A program made the translations under genes and the position numbers. This document shows, piece after piece, positions 1-10,781 of a DNA stretch of 64,000 nt (the first letter of the stretch is position 1; each line of letters opens with the position of its first letter). The notes under the pieces were generated by a model, which searched no databases, had not been told where the DNA came from, and was given only the letters and a program-made list of their open reading frames with translations. This DNA is from Erigeron canadensis (taxonomy: Eukaryota > Streptophyta > Magnoliopsida > Asterales > Asteraceae): assembly GCF_010389155.1 (NCBI RefSeq), contig NC_057764.1, positions 16,182,001-16,246,000 of the forward strand, read 5' to 3'.

Positions 1-282
1 TGGTTGGACCATTCACCCCTCCCTCTTGGTCTTCAGTTCCCAAGTCAAGAATACCAATCAAGTCAGAGGCAGTGAACTGGAAGGTCTGATTATTCACCCT
101 CGCTTCGATGTCCAAAATTGACTTATGAAAGTCAGATAGATAACTGGGTCAGTTGTGAGAATATGTCTGACTCTTGATTGCTGTAGAAACTCAAGAATCC
201 TTGTAAATCTCCCAGCATTTGCTTGATTCACATCCAAATCAATCAAGTATTTATGATTTCTGTGAAAGTGTCTTTCAGCCAT
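1..282 (-). pseudogene. 5' part of extra 3' ORF of a minus-strand Copia element (element A)
   Basis: The product starts MAERHFHRN (ATG at 282-280) and runs off the left window edge. It matches the N-terminus of the ORF at 61672 residue for residue in places: both carry an [R/Q]SRV[R/H]H.LT..PVIYL motif followed by FW, and then a FTA[S/A][D/N]LI[G/D]IL.LGT motif. The second motif is reached here only after a frameshift near position 100-110. An upstream in-frame Met exists at 360, but homology begins at the Met at 282, which directly follows a CAG acceptor-like triplet. ORFs of this kind sit downstream of pol in some plant Copia (Sirevirus-like) elements. I recall them being labelled synaptobrevin/longin-like in composite genomes, which I cannot verify. 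The function is unknown. Confidence 0.6.
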
Positions 283-348
283 CTGCACAAAGATACAAAC
301 AACAACCAAACAAACAGTTAGCAACAACAAATGAAGTCGAACTCTAAA

Positions 349-640
349 GTTCTTAAACATTTCCTAAGCCCTTGAAACATCATGTTTCATTGGCTCTAGA
401 AATGTTATTAAGTTTAACAATCGACTAAAAATGTCAATCCTTAAGGTTCTTAAACATTTTCTAAGCCCCTAAAACTCTTAGTTTCATCGGTTCTGAAAGT
501 GTTATCCATTTTAATTATTGACAAGCACTGTCAAGGTTTAAAGTCCTTAATCACTTTCTAAGCCCCTGAAACTCTTAGCTTCATTGGCTCTGAAAATGAT
601 TATACACTTTAAACAATGACAAATACATTGAATGATAAAA
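349..640. repeat. Three ~97-bp tandem units upstream of the extra ORF
   Basis: Units begin at about 349, 446 and 540. Each contains a version of TTCTAAGCCCCTGAAACTC followed by a TTCATTGGCTCTGAAA-like stretch. They lie directly 5' (on the minus strand) of the extra ORF start. Confidence 0.75.
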
Positions 641-889
641 CTATTTTATTTTCCGTGAAATAGAAACCATTTGTTTGCATACTTTGCTAAAATAGTGTAT
701 AGTTTATCAAAACAACATGTCGAAATTAAAACTTTTAATAGTTTTTCACAAGAAGTGAGACCACTTTTCTCAAAGTCTTTTAAAAATGTGATTAAGTTTT
801 AATATCCGACAACATAAGGCACATGTCCTTTCCAAATTGACTAAGTAAAAATTTTCCTGATTTGAAAATTTTACAAGTCCTAGAATTGA
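641..889. other. AT-rich spacer, nothing recognised
   Basis: This stretch lies between the 97-bp repeats and the AACACGCA cluster. No ORF, terminal repeat or known motif was seen. Confidence 0.5.
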
Positions 890-1760
890 CAAAATCCTTA
901 TACACACACATATGGTGACAATACACACATATGGTGTCGAGTTTGACTAGTCAATGCAAGTGATGAAACACGTATATTGCCCTAAAACACGCATATGGTG
1001 ACAAACGTGCAAATGGGTATTTTTGGCAACAAGAACTCGCAAAGGGTGATGACTGGTCAACATACGTGTTTCTTGTGATGACGTCATCACAAACACGCAA
1101 AAATCTGCATGTGTTTGAATTTGAAGATCTGGGTTCACAGGAACACGCAGATGAAGAACACGCATATGGTTGTTCATCTTCTTAAAAAACGATCCAGGTT
1201 TTTGAACATTAAAACTCATGAAAATGGCATCAAAAGTTTCCTAAATGCCCGATTTACAAGTTTTAACGTTCCATTTCTTTGTCCATTTAGTGAATCTAGT
1301 CCCTTTTTAGTGATTTTATGACCAAAAATAAAAACCCTAAATCTTGACATTTGAATCCGAAAAATGAATTTAGAAATCTTGTTAATCATATACCTTGGTT
1401 CAAGAAGTTTTAATGGAAGTGTTTTTAGTAACAAAACCACATAAAAATCAAGTGTTGTGAATCAAAAATGAGTGAATATTGCTCGAGCAAGAACGCGCAA
1501 ACGGAGAAGATTTCAGGAAGAACACGCAAATGTTTTTTTAAGATAATCCTTAAATGCGTGTGATTTTCCTATTTATATCCACCCAAAACACGCAAACCCT
1601 AATCCACTAGAACGCGCAAATCCCACCCACTTGGCTTAAACACGCATATCGGCCCACTTCGCCAAACACGCATATAAGCCCACTTGGTCAAACACGCATA
1701 TCGGTCCAACTAGATAAAATGCGCATATAGAAGCCCACTTAACTACAATATGTATTAATA
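890..1760. repeat. Cluster of AACACGCA(A/T)A words in Copia spacer
   Basis: More than a dozen copies or close variants of AACACGCA followed by AAT or TAT are interspersed with unique sequence, for example near 1136, 1157, 1521, 1588, 1637, 1665 and 1690. Variants read ACACACATATGG or AACGCGCAA. The same word recurs in the LTR at 8197-9330 and in the leader of element I (34850-35240), which suggests that all three belong to one Copia group. Confidence 0.7.
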
Positions 1761-2859
1761 GCCCATTTTGCTAAAGACATACATATGTGTCCACTTGGTA
1801 TGCTTTGCAAATTAAATATGACCTATCTTTTTATAATCCAAGGAACCTTGACTTACAAAAAGTCAACTTTCACAAACTTGATTAACACCTTTTAAAATTC
1901 ACAAAGAATTTTGACGAACCCGATAAGATTAAAGAAAAGATTTCTTTAGAGAACATGATGAAAGTAATATAAACCACTTTTTCATATTAACAATATCATA
2001 TTTTTCTCAATAAAGAGCTTCTTCAGAATTGTCACAACTTAAACATCTTGCAAAGTAAAAACATCAAATTATGACCCACTTTGTCAATAATTAATAGAAT
2101 TTAATACACCATCTTTAAGTGTTGACATTGACAGCCGTCGGATACACACAATGCTGTAAAATAAATTCAAATACAACAAAAATAAATGATACAAAATTAA
2201 TCACCCTCGAATAATTTCTCCGTCATCATTTTTGTCTCCGTTTGAATTTATCTAAGTTGTTGATGTGTAAATATACTCTGCTTCCATTTTAAGCTTGAGG
2301 TTTCTCCATTCCGGACTGGATAGACTCAATTTTCATATACTTTGGAGATCTTTCATCTTGTTGGTTGACACACATCCAGATAAAATAAATAAAACTGCAA
2401 CCACATCAGCAAACTCATGAGAACTATGCAACACATGCATTTGTCTCAAAAAGAAATAACTGAATTCTGAAAACACTTAAACATATTTAACTGAAAATAT
2501 ACAATAGATTCTCACACTTAAGATTAGAATCTAAATAGTTACCAAGTTATTTCATACAATAAGCATGTTCAATTCAATTATTCTTAATAAATTGCAAATC
2601 AAAATATCTATCAAATACATCAATTAACTGATTCCGTTTGACCCATTTTGACCGAAACCTTAAGTATCTAAACTTAACTTTCCGTGCAATTCCAAAACAG
2701 GACCTAATTTGAGGTGTACACAACACACTTACACTTCTTTCTTGTCACAATCCACATTTTTACTTGTTCACCAAGAACACAAACAAGTCCCTTTGGAATC
2801 AGAAAAACTCTTATCATTGTCTCTTATGCAGTAGAGCCTTCTTATTGAACAAGAACCTT
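1761..2859. other. Non-coding spacer of element A
   Basis: This AT-rich sequence has no ORF above background and no terminal repeats that I can see. By analogy with the 42356-47725 stretch of element E, it is probably the pol-to-extra-ORF spacer. Confidence 0.4.
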
Positions 2860-3170
2860 AAGGAGCATAAAGTTACAAAATCAATCACAGGGACTTTTAG
2901 ATCAAAGCCACTCCAATCAATTTTGTAATAGTCATGCTTAATATTGTTCTGCGATATGCCTTACGAAGCATAAAGCTTAGAAAATCAATCACAGTAACTT
3001 TAGAATCAAAGTTACTCTAATCAATCTTAAAATAGTTATGCTTAGTCCAGCATATGCAATATACCCTATTGAGCATGAAATTTAAAAGTCAATCACAGTA
3101 GCCTTCATGAGTGAAGGTACTCTAATCAACCTAGAATAAACATACTTAGTCTGATACATGCGATAGGTTC
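2860..3170. repeat. Three diverged ~105-bp tandem units
   Basis: Units begin near 2861, 2964 and 3070. Each reads GAGCATAAAG-like, then AATCAATCACAG, then ACTCTAATCAA-like, then a TATGCTTAGT-like end. Confidence 0.7.
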
Positions 3171-3375
3171 TAGAAGAAACAATTGCTACTAAAGAGATCG
3201 GATATAGCAAATGAGTAAACTTAAATGCCATATTGAGCAGTCATTTCTCTTGCAGTAACGACTTCCCCATTAAATCATTATTGTATTTTTTATGTTACAT
3301 TTTCTGATTTTCCAAATCATGAAAGTTCTAGAAGGAACAATTACTACTGAAGAGATCGGATATAGCAAATGAGTA
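3167..3375. repeat. Pair of 51-bp direct repeats, the second abutting an LTR
   Basis: Positions 3167-3217 and 3325-3375 are nearly identical. Each starts GTTCTAGAAG and ends GATATAGCAAATGAGTA. The second copy ends exactly at the TGTTAGG start of the element B LTR. Confidence 0.85.
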
Positions 3376-4272
3376 TGTTAGGACCAGTTTCGACTAAAAC
3401 TGGCCAGTCTCCAGTTGCATTTGGAGACCAAAAGATTTGTTCAGAAATATATTGACGTCTAGTTGCAATGTACAGTTAATGCAACTAAATACTTCCTCCA
3501 GTTGAGATCTGATCAGAACTGAAGACATTCCAATTGACGTTGAAGACAACAAGTGGAAGATAGAGAATGACAATGGCAGCGAAGCCCAGTTGTTATTCTA
3601 CACAGATTGAAACTGGAGAATATCAGTCTAAAGCCTTTACAATGCTTTACATTGTTTACGAGGAAGACCTTTTTGCTTTATGCAGCTTTATACAGACAAT
3701 ATCATTTGTCTATGATTAAAGTACAAAAGTGCATAAAGCAGGTTGGATAAAGTAACATATTGCATTACCTTATCAAGCATTTCAAAGGAACTCACCTAGT
3801 TTCCTTAAAGGTTGTCAACCATATCTATACGACAAAGTTGGAATCCCAATGCCAACTTTGTCCATAAATAGAGGTCTTTGCACAACAAGAATACAACTTT
3901 GCATATTCAGACTTTTGCAATATTCTTGGTGTACTTGTACAATATTTTCTCAATCGTAAAAGGGAACACTTCACAACTTTAAGTGTTTCGATTGTTAAAG
4001 AGAATTTCCAAGTATAGATCGTTTGTATTTCAGAGGTTGTTAGGATATTTACACTTATGTATTATCTTGCTAAATAAAATACATTTGAAAATTACAACTT
4101 GGTCTCACCATTTTTACTTTGTTGTATTTACTTATTGCATTCTTGTCACTTGCTAAGTAATCTAACTAAGAACTTGGTATACATTCACTGTAACTGGTCG
4201 TCTCCAGTTCAGTGTTTATATTGCAAAGAAATCTCACCATTGACATCGAGGTGTCTTCAGTTAGTACCATCA
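3376..4272 (+). repeat. 5' LTR of Copia B
   Basis: It starts TGTTAGGACC and ends near ..ACCATCA, 4 bp before the primer site. A TATA-like CATAAATAGAG lies at about 3863-3873. Its first bases form an inverted repeat at 3384-3403, with CCAGTTT and AAACTGG arms. The CCAGT/ACTGG word recurs through the first 300 bp. The right end is placed by the primer site and may be off by a few bases. Confidence 0.75.
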
Positions 4273-4276
4273 TAAG

Positions 4277-4288
4277 TGGTATCAGAGT
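4277..4288 (+). promoter_or_regulatory. Primer binding site of Copia B
   Basis: TGGTATCAGAGT is the usual plant Copia primer site, complementary to the 3' part of initiator tRNA-Met. It sets the LTR/internal boundary. Confidence 0.85.
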
Positions 4289-4321
4289 AGAAAGCTAACA
4301 TAATTGCCTAGATTTGCTAAG

Positions 4322-5593
4322 ATGTCTACTACTGAAGGTGAGAATGGTCCTGGTCATGATGAAAACATTAATGTTAACAATACTGTACCTAATCAAAATG
4401 TTATTCAAACTGCTAATACCAATCCTCCTCCACCTCCTCCTAATGCCCCCAACCCTGTCCATGTCCATTAATCAAATACCCCTGTTCCCAAATTTGATGG
4501 GAATGGTGAAACATTTGGGACATGGAAGGTCAGAATGCTGCTGCATTTTGGTGGGATAGAGAGGTATATGTTAAAAATTCTTAAGGATGGACATTATATA
4601 CCCATGTCTTTCGGGGTAAGTCCTCTTCTTGATCCAACTGGAAGAAGAGGCTCTAGAGAAAAACCAGAAGACCACTGGTCAGATGAGGATCGTAGACTGG
4701 TAGACTTGGATACTAGACTAGAAAACATGATCCTTGCTACTGTCCCTGAAGACTTAATTCCAATACTTGTGTTGTTTCCCAGTGCCCAGGCAATGTGGGA
4801 TGAATTGGTCATTCAGTTTGAAGGAGGTGATGACACCATTGTCACTAGGAATGTTGCCTGAAACAAGAAGTATGAATCCTTCTGTGCTCTACCTAATGAA
4901 AGTCTAACTGGTACTTATACCAGATTTACTAGCCTTATCAATCAGTTGAGAGGGTTGGGTATTGAAAAAGACAAGGACATCCTTCTTGAGAAATTCTGTA
5001 ATATTCTTCCATCTAAATGGGAAAACATGATTCTTGTCCTAAGACAAGGTAAAACCCTACACAGTCACACTCTTGCATCCCTCTATGGAGCTTTTATATT
5101 CAATGAGGATAACAATGCTGCATTACTTGTGGCCGAACAGGATGCAATAAACCATGCCCAAAGTTCCAAGGTAACCAGTTTCACTGGACAACCTTGTGCT
5201 GCTATAATTTCTGCTGAGAATGTCCAGTTACATTCTATGAAGGAGATGTTAAGCAATTTGCTGAACTCTGGTTTGACCACTGAGACCAGTGTTGGTTGTG
5301 ATGAAACTGACGATGATGATCTGGTAGCCATGATTGCCAAGACCTTTAATAGGTTTAAGCATAAATCTAATCGATTTAATGGTTCCAACAATGCTTGCAG
5401 CTCCAACTCTCTGGACAATGCCAATCTTACTTGCTATAAGTGTGGCAAGAAGGGTCACTTTATGAAGGAATGCAGATCTAGTCAAATGAACAATCAATCT
5501 GGTCCCCTCGTCCCAACTTATATTGTGCCTAATGATAAATATAAAGCCAAATATAAGAAGCTTAAGGTACAAAATTGCCCTCTTGTCTCTTGA
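4322..5593 (+). pseudogene. gag of Copia B, broken by two stops
   Basis: The ATG at 4322 starts MSTTEGENG. One frame runs to 5593 and is interrupted by an in-frame TAA near 4469 and a TGA at 4859-4861. The gag signature is seen in FDGNGETFGTWK near the start and in a middle segment of the type LEKFCNILPSKWENMI. A complete CCHC zinc knuckle, CYKCGKKGHFMKEC, lies at about 5431-5472. The knuckle binds nucleic acid during particle assembly in this family. The reading frame then shifts to join the pol frame around 5570. A proline run (PPPPPP) is visible near the N-terminus. Confidence 0.8.
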
Positions 5594-6700
5594 GAAAGAA
5601 AACGAAAAGAATAAATGCATGATGGCAAACACTGAAGGGAAGTGGGAACTTTCTGATGATTCATCTGATGATGAGGAGGAGATTAGGGATATGTGTTTTA
5701 TGGCACTAGAAGATCAACAGCAACATCTGGTGAAAGATGATGTCATTGCAGGAAGATGGGTGGACATCATTCTGAAAAAGGTATGTGATTATGATAAGCA
5801 GGATGACCCTGAATTAAAACTGAACATTGCTGAATCACTCAATGGTGATTTATTGTTTGTAGAAACTGTTAGAACTGATAGTGAAAGATATCTGGAAACA
5901 ACTTCAACTGAATTAAACAATGTGAAACCCTAGTTGAATGACCTGCAGAGTGTCCAGTTGGCTCTAAAAGAGTCAGTTTTGAAAATTGAAGCTGTAAAAC
6001 TTTAAAATCATAGATTAAAATCTGATCTTGAGAAAGAAAAAAAGATTATCAAGTCCTGGGTTAAAGCATCTGAGAAGAATTATGATGCTTTTTCAAGAAC
6101 AATTGATGCCAAAAAGAATGCATGGAAATCTGGAGATCTTCAAATGGCAGCTGCCATACCAGATCTCCATGCATTGCCTTCATCTCTTCAAGTTGAAACT
6201 CCTTATGATCAACCTAAGAATTTCAAAACTGAATCTGTTGAAATCACCCCTGTTGAGGTTAAAATTTGAGCCAATCAGGCTAAAGCTCCAGTTAAAAAGG
6301 TTGCTTGTGAAACACCTTTACCTCATAAGTCAAAGGAGCCCAAGAATCCTAAGACCAAGAATCAAACTGAACCTAAGTCCAAGGTTCAGGTGTCTGTTGA
6401 AAATGATATGTTGCTGAAACTGGACACTCAACTCCAACTTTTGTCTAGGCAAGTTCAAGTTGTACTGCCAGAATCAAAAATCCGGAAGGAGCCTCTTCTC
6501 ATTCAGTTGAAAAGCTAAGTGTCAAAACGCTTTCCAAGTCTAAACAAAAACAAAAGGTTCCACCTGGAACCAAAACTGAAAATAAAAAGGGAAACAAATA
6601 CCAAGTACCAATTGTTTTTACTCATGGATCTGAAGTAACTGAACAAGCTCCAGATTCAGCCTCCAGTTCCACCCTTCAACAATCAACTATGACTTCTCAG
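5523..6700 (+). pseudogene. gag-pol linker of Copia B
   Basis: One frame, the same as the downstream protease frame, encodes an acidic stretch (DDSSDDEEEIRD) and then a lysine- and glutamate-rich, coiled-coil-like segment. It contains in-frame stops near 5931, 6003 and 6268. It lies between the zinc knuckle and the protease region. Long charged linkers of this kind are common in Sirevirus-like Copia elements. No catalytic motif is present. Confidence 0.6.
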
Positions 6701-6710
6701 GTAAAGTCCA

Positions 6711-7564
6711 TTGAACCCATCAAGAAAAGATGGGTTCACAAAAACAACTAATGATTTTGTGGGTGTGCAGGGCGATCGAAAGAAGCATATCTGGTATCTG
6801 GACAACATTGTTGGATGGACTATGACAGGATGTAAGCCCATGCTTGAAGAGTTCACTGTCCAAGATGGACCGACAGTGACTTTTGATAATGATGGTAGTG
6901 GAAAAATTGAAGGATATGGTTTGCTTAACAATGGACAAGTCAAATTCACCAAAGTTGCATTTGTAAATGGTTTGAAATATAACCTGGTCAGTGTAACTCA
7001 ACTGTGTGATGATGGCTTCAGAGTTCTGTTCGATGTTGCACAAGGCACCATTTTTAACAAGGATTGGCAAGTGGTAATGATTGCTCCAAGAAAGGGAAAT
7101 GTGTACATCATGGATATGGAACCTGCTCCAAAAGAGCATTGTTTCTAAACCAAGGCTGATGAGGACACCAACTGGTTATGGCACAAAAGACTATCCCATC
7201 TAAATTTCAGAGATATTAATAAGTTGTCTCGTAAACAATTAGCAGATGGGATACCTCTTATTTTCTTCAAGAAAGAAAAGTCATGTCCAGGGTGTGAGAT
7301 GGGCAAGCAGAAAAGAGCCAGTTTTAAAACCAGGCAAAACTTCAGTATCACTGAACCTCCTCACATGCTTCATATGGATCTATTTGGTCCAGTGAATGTT
7401 CAAACTAGAGTTGGAAAGCGTTATGCTCTAGTTGTGGTTGATGAATTCACCGAATACTGTTGGGTGATATTCCTCAGATCCAAAAGTGATGCAGCTGATG
7501 AAATCATCTCACTCATCAAAAGAATTAAACTCAAGTATACTCACAAAGTGTGTCAATTAAGAAG
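6711..7564 (+). pseudogene. Protease remnant and 5' half of integrase of Copia B
   Basis: The aspartic protease position reads WYLDN followed by IVGWTMTGC. The family's catalytic D-S-G triad is therefore altered to D-N-I while the flanking WYLD and MTGC are kept. After an in-frame TAA at 7146-7148 comes the zinc-binding pre-integrase region (KRLSHLNF..CPGCEMGKQKR) and the start of the integrase core (HMDLFGP..). The frame reaches QLRS just before the expected second catalytic aspartate. There the sequence changes abruptly to TGTTAGG of LTR fragment K. The polyprotein is thus both mutated and truncated. Confidence 0.85.
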
Positions 7565-8075
7565 TGTTAGGTCCAGATTTACTGGACTCGCTCCAGACGT
7601 GATTACTGGAGCCCTCTGAAGATTTGTCCAGAAATTATGTGAAGACCAGTGAACCTTTTACTTGTACAGGAATCTGGATTCCACCAGATTTGTTCACTGG
7701 ACTTCACTCCAGTCAAGATCTTTCCACTGAAGAACATTCTCACTGAAGTCGAAGACTGAAGTCTGAAGAAAGAAGTCTGACAAATAGCGGAGCTCACTGG
7801 AAGACTTACCAGATCTCCTGACTGGAGTCCTTATCAGTGTTCTAGACCTTACAAGTCGGAACACTGATTACGAGGAATTGACTTTATGCATTTACATGCC
7901 TTTACCCGGACAATCCATTTGTCCTATGTTAAAAGCCTTACACACATGTAAAGGTGGTTGGTTAATTAGAAAACAAGTCACTATCATGTGACTTTATTCT
8001 TGTACTTTAATCAATGCATTTAAGAAATTAAAGTAATTTCCTTAAATGCATGTAACCATATTTGTACGGCAAAAT
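7565..8075 (+). repeat. LTR fragment K inserted in Copia B integrase
   Basis: It starts TGTTAGGTCCAG and has the same layout as the B LTR but clearly different sequence, so it belongs to a related family. It is full of short inverted repeats built on CCAG/CTGG, for example TCCAGATTTACTGGA and CTCCAGACGTGATTACTGGAG. It stops before the TATA region: after GGCAAAATG (about 8075) the sequence becomes the RNase H of element D on the other strand. A deletion must have joined the two. Confidence 0.7.
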
Positions 8076-8196
8076 GATTGTAGGATATTGCAATGGCACT
8101 CTTGGAGTCACAATAGATAGGAATTCTCTCACACTGAAATCCATAGTCTAGTTAATTGTGTCTTCATCCAAAGAACTTGTGAACAACAGCTAGCTG
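8076..8196 (-). pseudogene. C-terminal piece of Copia D RNase H, beyond the solo LTR
   Basis: Read on the minus strand, the bases left of the solo LTR encode an RNase H continuation: SCCSQVLWMKTQLT, then after a frameshift IPIYCDSKSAIAISYN. This is the standard Copia RNase H order. It joins the 9331-9590 segment when the solo LTR and one copy of its AGCTG target duplication are disregarded. The piece stops within the RNase H domain at the K junction. It is too broken to show up as an ordinary ORF. Confidence 0.85.
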
Positions 8197-9330
8197 TGTA
8201 AGTCCCTCTGATCTTGTACTACTATCAAACCAGAGATCGACTTAAGGATATGTCGAGGTGCGGAAATTCCTCGAGATAACCTACGGTTTATATATCTACC
8301 TTTAGATGATATATATCACTATATATATATATATCTTTTACGTGATGATAAACACTATGGGAACGACTCTCCGGACGCACCTTACCAAACACGTGGTAAC
8401 TTGCAATCTACGAGCCATTTGGGAGGCCGGGTGTGTGTTTGCGGTTCGTGCACGAGATGAGTATTACCCACAAGATCAACCGTGTGCGTTCTTGGTTTTC
8501 TCTCTCTATGATTTGCTCATTTCTCTCTCTACATTCGTGTTGGAACACGCATGACACACACCCACTATTTATAGGCTAGGACTAGGAACACGCAAATGGT
8601 TATATGTGTGTTCTGAAACACACAGGCCCATGCGTGTTTCTAAGCCCAAGCCCATTAGGGTTTTGGCCAGTTTGCGTGTTTCTATGGGCATAGCATACTT
8701 TTGCTTGTTTCCACAGAATCTCTCAAACCATTTGAGAGTTCTTGAGAACAAGCATAATTTTGCTTGTTTCATAGAAACTCTCAAATGAACATTTGAGTGT
8801 TCTTACTTTGACCAAGCAAGACTTTTTGCTTGTTCCTAAGAACCCTCAAATAACACTTAGGATATGGTGAGTAAATGTCTTTACTGCTGTCAAGACATAG
8901 AACCAATATTGTACTCTGAGTTAATGTTTTTACTGCTGTCAAGACGCAGAACCGACATTAACTCAACTACTACTTTAACTGTTGTAAAGATACGCAGAAC
9001 TAGCATTAGCCTTTGACACATTTCAACTGCTGTGAATACGCAGAAACAATGTCGTCAATATTACCTATTGGAAGTGTGTATATAAGATTAATGTTCATAC
9101 TGCTGTAAATACGCAGCAACACAAATATCTTAACTTCCCTCTGGAAGTACATTAAGTTAATATCTCAACTGCTGTTAATACGCAGAAACAATATTAACTT
9201 AATGACTCTTTACATGTTATGTCTAAAACCTGCAAAATACAAATAATAAACAAACATATAAACATAAGATGGATCCCAATTGGCTACACATATCTAGAAT
9301 GCTCATGTCACTAAGAATCATGCACTAACA
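8197..9330 (-). mobile_element. Solo LTR (same family as the element I LTR), TSD AGCTG
   Basis: It runs from TGTAAGTCCCTC to GCACTAACA and is flanked by AGCTG at 8192-8196 and 9331-9335. It matches the LTR at 35312-36420, including TCGAGGTGCGGAAATTCCTC and the CTGCTGTAAATACGCAG array. Orientation is set by the primer site next to the 35312 copy. A TATA box on the minus strand (TATAAATAG, 8565-8573) fits. There is no internal region, so this is the product of LTR-LTR recombination. Confidence 0.9.
8860..9215. repeat. ~55-65-bp tandem array with CTGC..GCAG hairpins in the solo LTR
   Basis: Five to six units each contain ACTGCTGT(A/C)AA.ACGCAGAA followed by an ATTAACT(T/C)A-like stretch. CTGC and GCAG can pair across 7-9 bases. 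The same array is found in the element I LTR at about 35940-36215. Confidence 0.75.
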
Positions 9331-9590
9331 AGCTGTAGCAACATATTCAGTTTCTGCAGTAGATGTGGATACACAATTCTGCTTCTTTGAGGACCAACTT
9401 ACCAACCTATCCCCTAAAAACTGTACACTTCCTGAAATGCTCTTTCTATCTAACTTACAATCTGCATGGTCAGCATCCGAGTATGCAACTAATTGAAAGC
9501 CGGTATCCTTTGGATACCATAAACCAAGGTTCACTGTGCCTTTAAGGTAACGGAAAATCCGTTTGACGGCCTGAAAATGACTTTCTTTGG
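9331..9590 (-). pseudogene. N-terminal RNase H of Copia D
   Basis: The minus-strand reading GLWYPKDTGFQLVAYSDADHADC..RKSISGSVQFLG..LVSWSSKKQNCVSTSTAETEYVATA is the conserved start of Copia RNase H, with the YSDAD catalytic aspartate present. RNase H removes the RNA strand during reverse transcription. The segment ends exactly at the AGCTG duplication flanking the solo LTR. It is separated by a frame break from the reverse transcriptase upstream. Confidence 0.88.
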
Positions 9591-9597
9591 GATTGGC

Positions 9598-10766
9598 CTA
9601 GTACCTTGCACACATACATGTGGAAAACATAATATCCGGGCGACCGGCAGTCAAATACATGAGTGACCCTATCATACAGCGATATTTCTTTTGATCAAAA
9701 GATTTACCATTTAAATCCGCATGAATTTTTGTTCGAGTTTCCATGGGTGTTCCAATTGGTTGGCAATTTATCATATCAAACTTTTTCAACATGTCAAGGA
9801 TATACTTATTTTGACAAATAAAGGTACCATTGGACAATTGTTTGACTTGAAGACCAAGGAAAAAGTTTAATTCACCCATCATACTCATTTCAAATTTGCT
9901 AATAATCAGTGTAGAAAAATTCTTGCAGTACTTAGGGTTAGTCGACCTAAAAATTATATCATCAACATATATATGGATTAGAATAATGTCACTACCTTGT
10001 CTTTTAATGAACAAGGTAGTATCAATTGAACCTTTGTTAAATCCAGATTTCAAGAGAAAAGCAGTGAGAGCGTCATACCATGCACAAGAAGCTTGTTTCA
10101 AACCATACAAAGCCTTATCTAACCTGTAGACATAATCCGGGTGTGCAGAGTTCACAAAACCTTCTGGTTGATCAACATAGACCTCTTCCTTGAGAGCTCT
10201 GTTCAGATTTGTTGTTTTGACATCCATTTGATATACAGTAAAGTTCTTGTAAGCAGCATAGGCAAGAAACATATGTATTGCTTCAATTCGTGCAACAGGT
10301 GCAAACGTCTCATCATAATCGATTCCATCTTGTTGACAATATCCCTCTGCAACAAAACGTGCTTTGTTGCGTACAACAACTCCGTTTTCATCGGAACCAA
10401 TCTCCACACTTGAAGCCTTTCAAATTGATTGAGTTCTTCCTGCATAGCTTTCACCCAATCTGGACTATTGAGTGCTTCATTCACTATTTTTGGTTCAACT
10501 ATACTCAGGAAATTCACAAACAGACATTCATTCACAGATGTAGATCTTGTCTGTATTCCTGAGTCTGGATTGCCAATTATCTGAGAAATCGGATGAGATC
10601 TAGTCCATTTGGTTAAATGAGGAAGAGGTTCTTGTGGATCATTTAATTCTTCAGAATCAATGAACGTCGGAGTATGTTGTGCAGTTACTTGCTCAAATGA
10701 AGTTGCCAGTGGTTCATCAAAGTCTTCAGTGTTATAAGCTTCAGGATTAGTAACAGGATTTGTCAC
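9598..10766 (-). pseudogene. Reverse transcriptase of Copia D
   Basis: Two minus-strand frames overlap near 10400. The first (10766-10400) holds the lead-in [25 protein letters not shown]. The second (10407-9598) holds the RT core: [33 protein letters not shown], the catalytic [18 protein letters not shown] and [17 protein letters not shown]. The YVDD box is intact. One frameshift separates the two parts and the frame breaks again before RNase H. Copia RT copies element RNA to DNA. Confidence 0.9.
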
Positions 10767-10781
10767 TTGAAAAATATGAGT

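Larger units (their letters stand above)
3376..7564 (+). mobile_element. Copia LTR retrotransposon B, 3'-truncated
   Basis: The element has a 5' LTR, an initiator-Met type primer site, gag, a long gag-pol linker, a protease remnant and the start of integrase, in that order. Integrase stops after the first catalytic region, where LTR fragment K begins (7565). Reverse transcriptase, RNase H and the 3' LTR are missing. Several in-frame stops show that it is dead. Domain order and motifs are of Copia type. The long charged linker and the gag style suggest the Sirevirus group, by inference. Confidence 0.85.

Noticed and set aside
94..360. Signal peptide on the element A extra ORF (hydrophobic residues 9-25 if started at 360)
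   Set aside because: The homologous ORF at 61672 starts at the equivalent of the Met at 282; the hydrophobic part lies in the tandem-repeat/intron-like upstream sequence.
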